The notes under the pieces were generated by a model that saw only the letters and a program-made list of their open reading frames with translations, had not been told where the DNA came from and did no database searches. Position numbers and translations under genes: made by a program. Shown in pieces: positions 5,089 to 6,153 of a DNA stretch of 6,153 bases. The stretch is from Bifidobacterium imperatoris. Its GTDB lineage: Bacteria > Actinomycetota > Actinomycetes > Actinomycetales > Bifidobacteriaceae. The stretch is from NCBI RefSeq assembly GCF_002860405.1, contig NZ_NMWV01000047.1, positions 1-6,153 of the forward strand, written 5' to 3'. Positions within the stretch are counted from its first letter, which is position 1. Every line of letters begins with the position of its first letter.

Positions 5089-5111
5089 TGTACGTATTTT
5101 TGACGTACAAT
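5089..5111 (+). promoter_or_regulatory. Antitoxin promoter -10 and operator dyad
   Basis: TGTACGT (5089-5095) and ACGTACA (5103-5109) form a perfect 7-bp inverted repeat around a 7-nt spacer. TACAAT at 5106-5111 matches the -10 consensus at 5 of 6 positions and overlaps the right arm. No good -35 is seen. A transcript beginning about 7 nt after the -10 would start at or next to the ATG at 5119. Toxin-antitoxin operons are usually repressed by their own antitoxin at dyads like this one. That role is inferred. Confidence 0.45.
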
Positions 5112-5118
5112 TGAATCT

Positions 5119-5388
5119 ATGGCAACAATCACACAGAAATCATCACGTTTGGATATCCGTCTCACCGAAGAACAACGAGCGCTTATCGAGCGGGCAGCTT
5201 CGCTAACCGGCTCGACGCTCACTCAATGGACTGCACAACACCTCATCGAAGCCGCGCGTCGCGATATCGATAAGGAGACAACTCTGCGGCTGAATGATGC
5301 TTCATTCGACGCTTTCTTGGTCGCGCTGAATGACCCTATACCCGACGCTGCCAAGGAACTGATGGCGAGGGACCCACAATGGGCCTGA
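5119..5388 (+). CDS. DUF1778 (TacA-like) antitoxin, 89 aa
   Basis: The protein binds its own operator through a ribbon-helix-helix domain and neutralises a GNAT acetyltransferase toxin. The N-terminal part has the family pattern SSRLDIRLTEEQRALIERAASLTG (about 8-31), then STLTQWTAQHLIEAARRDI (helix 2). The C-terminal toxin-binding half contains LRLNDASFDAFLVALNDPIP, where the F-D-xF-x-xAL-DP-P pattern is typical of DUF1778. Length is normal. There is no ribosome binding site before ATG 5119, but the -10 box 8-13 nt upstream suggests a leaderless or nearly leaderless mRNA. The last codons overlap the toxin gene by 10 nt (toxin ATG at 5379), which is usual for tacAT-type operons. The gene is complete, but its toxin partner is cut off. 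Confidence 0.85.
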   Translation: MATITQKSSRLDIRLTEEQRALIERAASLTGSTLTQWTAQHLIEAARRDIDKETTLRLNDASFDAFLVALNDPIPDAAKELMARDPQWA

Positions 5389-5705
5389 CACATTCCTTCC
5401 TGAAACCACGACGCATGGAAGAAGATGACAATATACAAGATTTCTCCTGCGGCATTCCGCTTATCGACGATTGGGCTCACAAGCGGGCCTTGGGCGCGGC
5501 AAAGCACGGTACTGCAGTGCCCTATATATCAACCACTGCAGAGGGAGCAATTGCCGGCTTCTATACCCTCAGCGCTTATTCAGTAAACAGGGACAGCGTA
5601 TTAGGAGGTTGGCTACGCCGCAATACGCCCGATCGAGGTGCCTCATTTGAAAATGAGCGCGTAATCCGGAGTGGTGCCTCACCTGTGGTGAGCGTGAAAT
5701 CCTAG
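5379..5705 (+). pseudogene. GNAT-family (TacT-like) toxin, N-terminal half, interrupted by the right IS copy
   Basis: TacT-type toxins acetylate the amino acid on charged tRNA. The visible 85 native residues match the N-terminal half of this family: HSFLKPRRMEEDDNIQDFSCGIPLIDDWAHKRAL, then GTAVPYISTTAEGAIAGFYTLSAYSVNRDSV. Homologues are about 160-175 residues. The gene is interrupted at 5634, just before the strand and loop that bind acetyl-CoA (the Q/RxxGxG/A motif), and the frame then runs 23 codons into IS sequence to TGA at 5703-5705. The product therefore lacks the cofactor site and is expected to be inactive. The missing half should lie beyond the outer end of one of the IS copies, if it still exists. 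Confidence 0.85.
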
Positions 5706-6153
5706 TCCGCGTCGGCTTGTGGGGTTTCGTCGTCTTCCGGTTCGACGCCCGCGATCCGGGCGAGCGTCTTGTTCAAGTATGCCATGTCCGGGCCCATGCG
5801 TCTGGCCAGCCGCGCGGTGCGCGGTGCCGCCAGTGCTTCGAGCCGGTCCTGGATGTCGTGGATGCGGCGGACGAGCTCGGCCGGGTTCACGGTCGCGAGC
5901 GTGTGTTCGATCTCCTCTCGCTTGTCGTCGGGTATGAAGCCGGGGCCGCCGGCGGCCCTGTCCGCCTCGTCGAACTCCTTGAGCCGCTCCCACGGGGTGC
6001 GTGGTGCGTCGTAGACGCGGCGGGGACGGCCGTCCCGGGTGCTTTCGCGCGCGACCGGCTTCTTGGACGGGGTGAACAGGTTGGCCTTGACGCGCACCAG
6101 CTCCCATAGCTCGTTGAGCAGGCCGAGCTCATCGACGGTGTACCGGTAGTAGA
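5634..6153 (-). mobile_element. 3' part of an insertion sequence, right copy (inverted)
   Basis: Bases 5634-6134 are the inverted copy of 1-501, and the element continues to the window edge. The inner end interrupts the GNAT toxin at codon 86. Subterminal TGAGGCACC repeats lie at 5637-5645 and 5673-5681 on the - strand. With the left copy, this gives a composite-transposon-like arrangement around 502-5633, and recombination between the two copies could invert the interior. Confidence 0.85.
5702..6151 (-). CDS. Transposase (integrase-core/DDE type), C-terminal fragment, right IS copy
   Basis: Read on the - strand, the first full codons are YYRYTVDELGLLNELWELVRVK, so this copy shows six more residues than the left one. 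It then runs to CTA/TAG at 5702-5704, with the same acidic tail. All residues shared with the left copy are identical. The YRYTVDELGLLNELW segment follows the catalytic core in actinobacterial integrase-core transposases. The catalytic domain and start are outside the window. No frameshift is seen in the visible part. Confidence 0.7.
   Translation of the reverse strand, partial: YYRYTVDELGLLNELWELVRVKANLFTPSKKPVARESTRDGRPRRVYDAPRTPWERLKEFDEADRAAGGPGFIPDDKREEIEHTLATVNPAELVRRIHDIQDRLEALAAPRTARLARRMGPDMAYLNKTLARIAGVEPEDDETPQADAD

Noticed and set aside
1..6153. CRISPR arrays, tRNA or rRNA genes
   Set aside because: No regularly spaced direct repeats, cloverleaf-like sequences or ribosomal RNA motifs were seen.

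Overview
This 6.15 kb window is a nested mobile-element island from a high-GC Gram-positive. A gut actinomycete such as Bifidobacterium is my best guess. It rests on the very GC-rich insertion sequence at both ends, the AAAGGA/GGAGG-type ribosome binding sites, possible leaderless starts, and the mix of gene families. No marker gene in the window proves it.

Layout. The two ends are the same insertion sequence in opposite orientation. Bases 1-501 and 5634-6134 appear to be an exact inverted repeat. Each holds the 3' end of an integrase/DDE-type transposase gene, and both genes read inward. The 5.1 kb between them (502-5633) is lower in GC and is accessory DNA. Its left part (502-1763) carries a zinc-ribbon-like hypothetical protein (743-1222), a 116-residue hypothetical protein (1343-1693), two very small possible ORFs and a perfect 22-bp-stem hairpin (1698-1747). 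Its right part (5038-5633) carries a DUF1778 (TacA-like) antitoxin and the first half of its GNAT (TacT-like) toxin, which is cut by the right IS copy.

Between those parts sits a second element, 1764-5037 (3,274 bp), bounded by 19-bp inverted repeats. It encodes an IS1595-like (ISXO2-like) transposase broken by two single-base frameshifts. The transposase is followed by a passenger operon in the order RelB/DinJ-like ribbon-helix-helix protein, beta-class DNA methyltransferase, NotI-family restriction endonuclease. The genes overlap: GTGA between the first two, and 20 nt between the last two. The endonuclease stop codon lies inside the right terminal repeat. I read this as a transposon-borne type II restriction-modification system, with the small ribbon-helix-helix protein as its likely autoregulator. 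A dyad-symmetric operator candidate overlaps that gene's ribosome binding site.

The most notable signal is a (GA)7G tract at 3105-3119, a few codons into the methyltransferase. The well-placed GTG start (3096, behind AGGAGG) runs into a TAG just after the tract in the present sequence. Removing one GA unit would join it exactly to the methyltransferase frame, which carries TSPPYW. The tract is therefore a candidate phase-variation switch, shown here in the OFF state while the endonuclease frame is intact. Caution is needed because the transposase frameshifts also lie in short homopolymers, so sequencing or assembly indels must be excluded.
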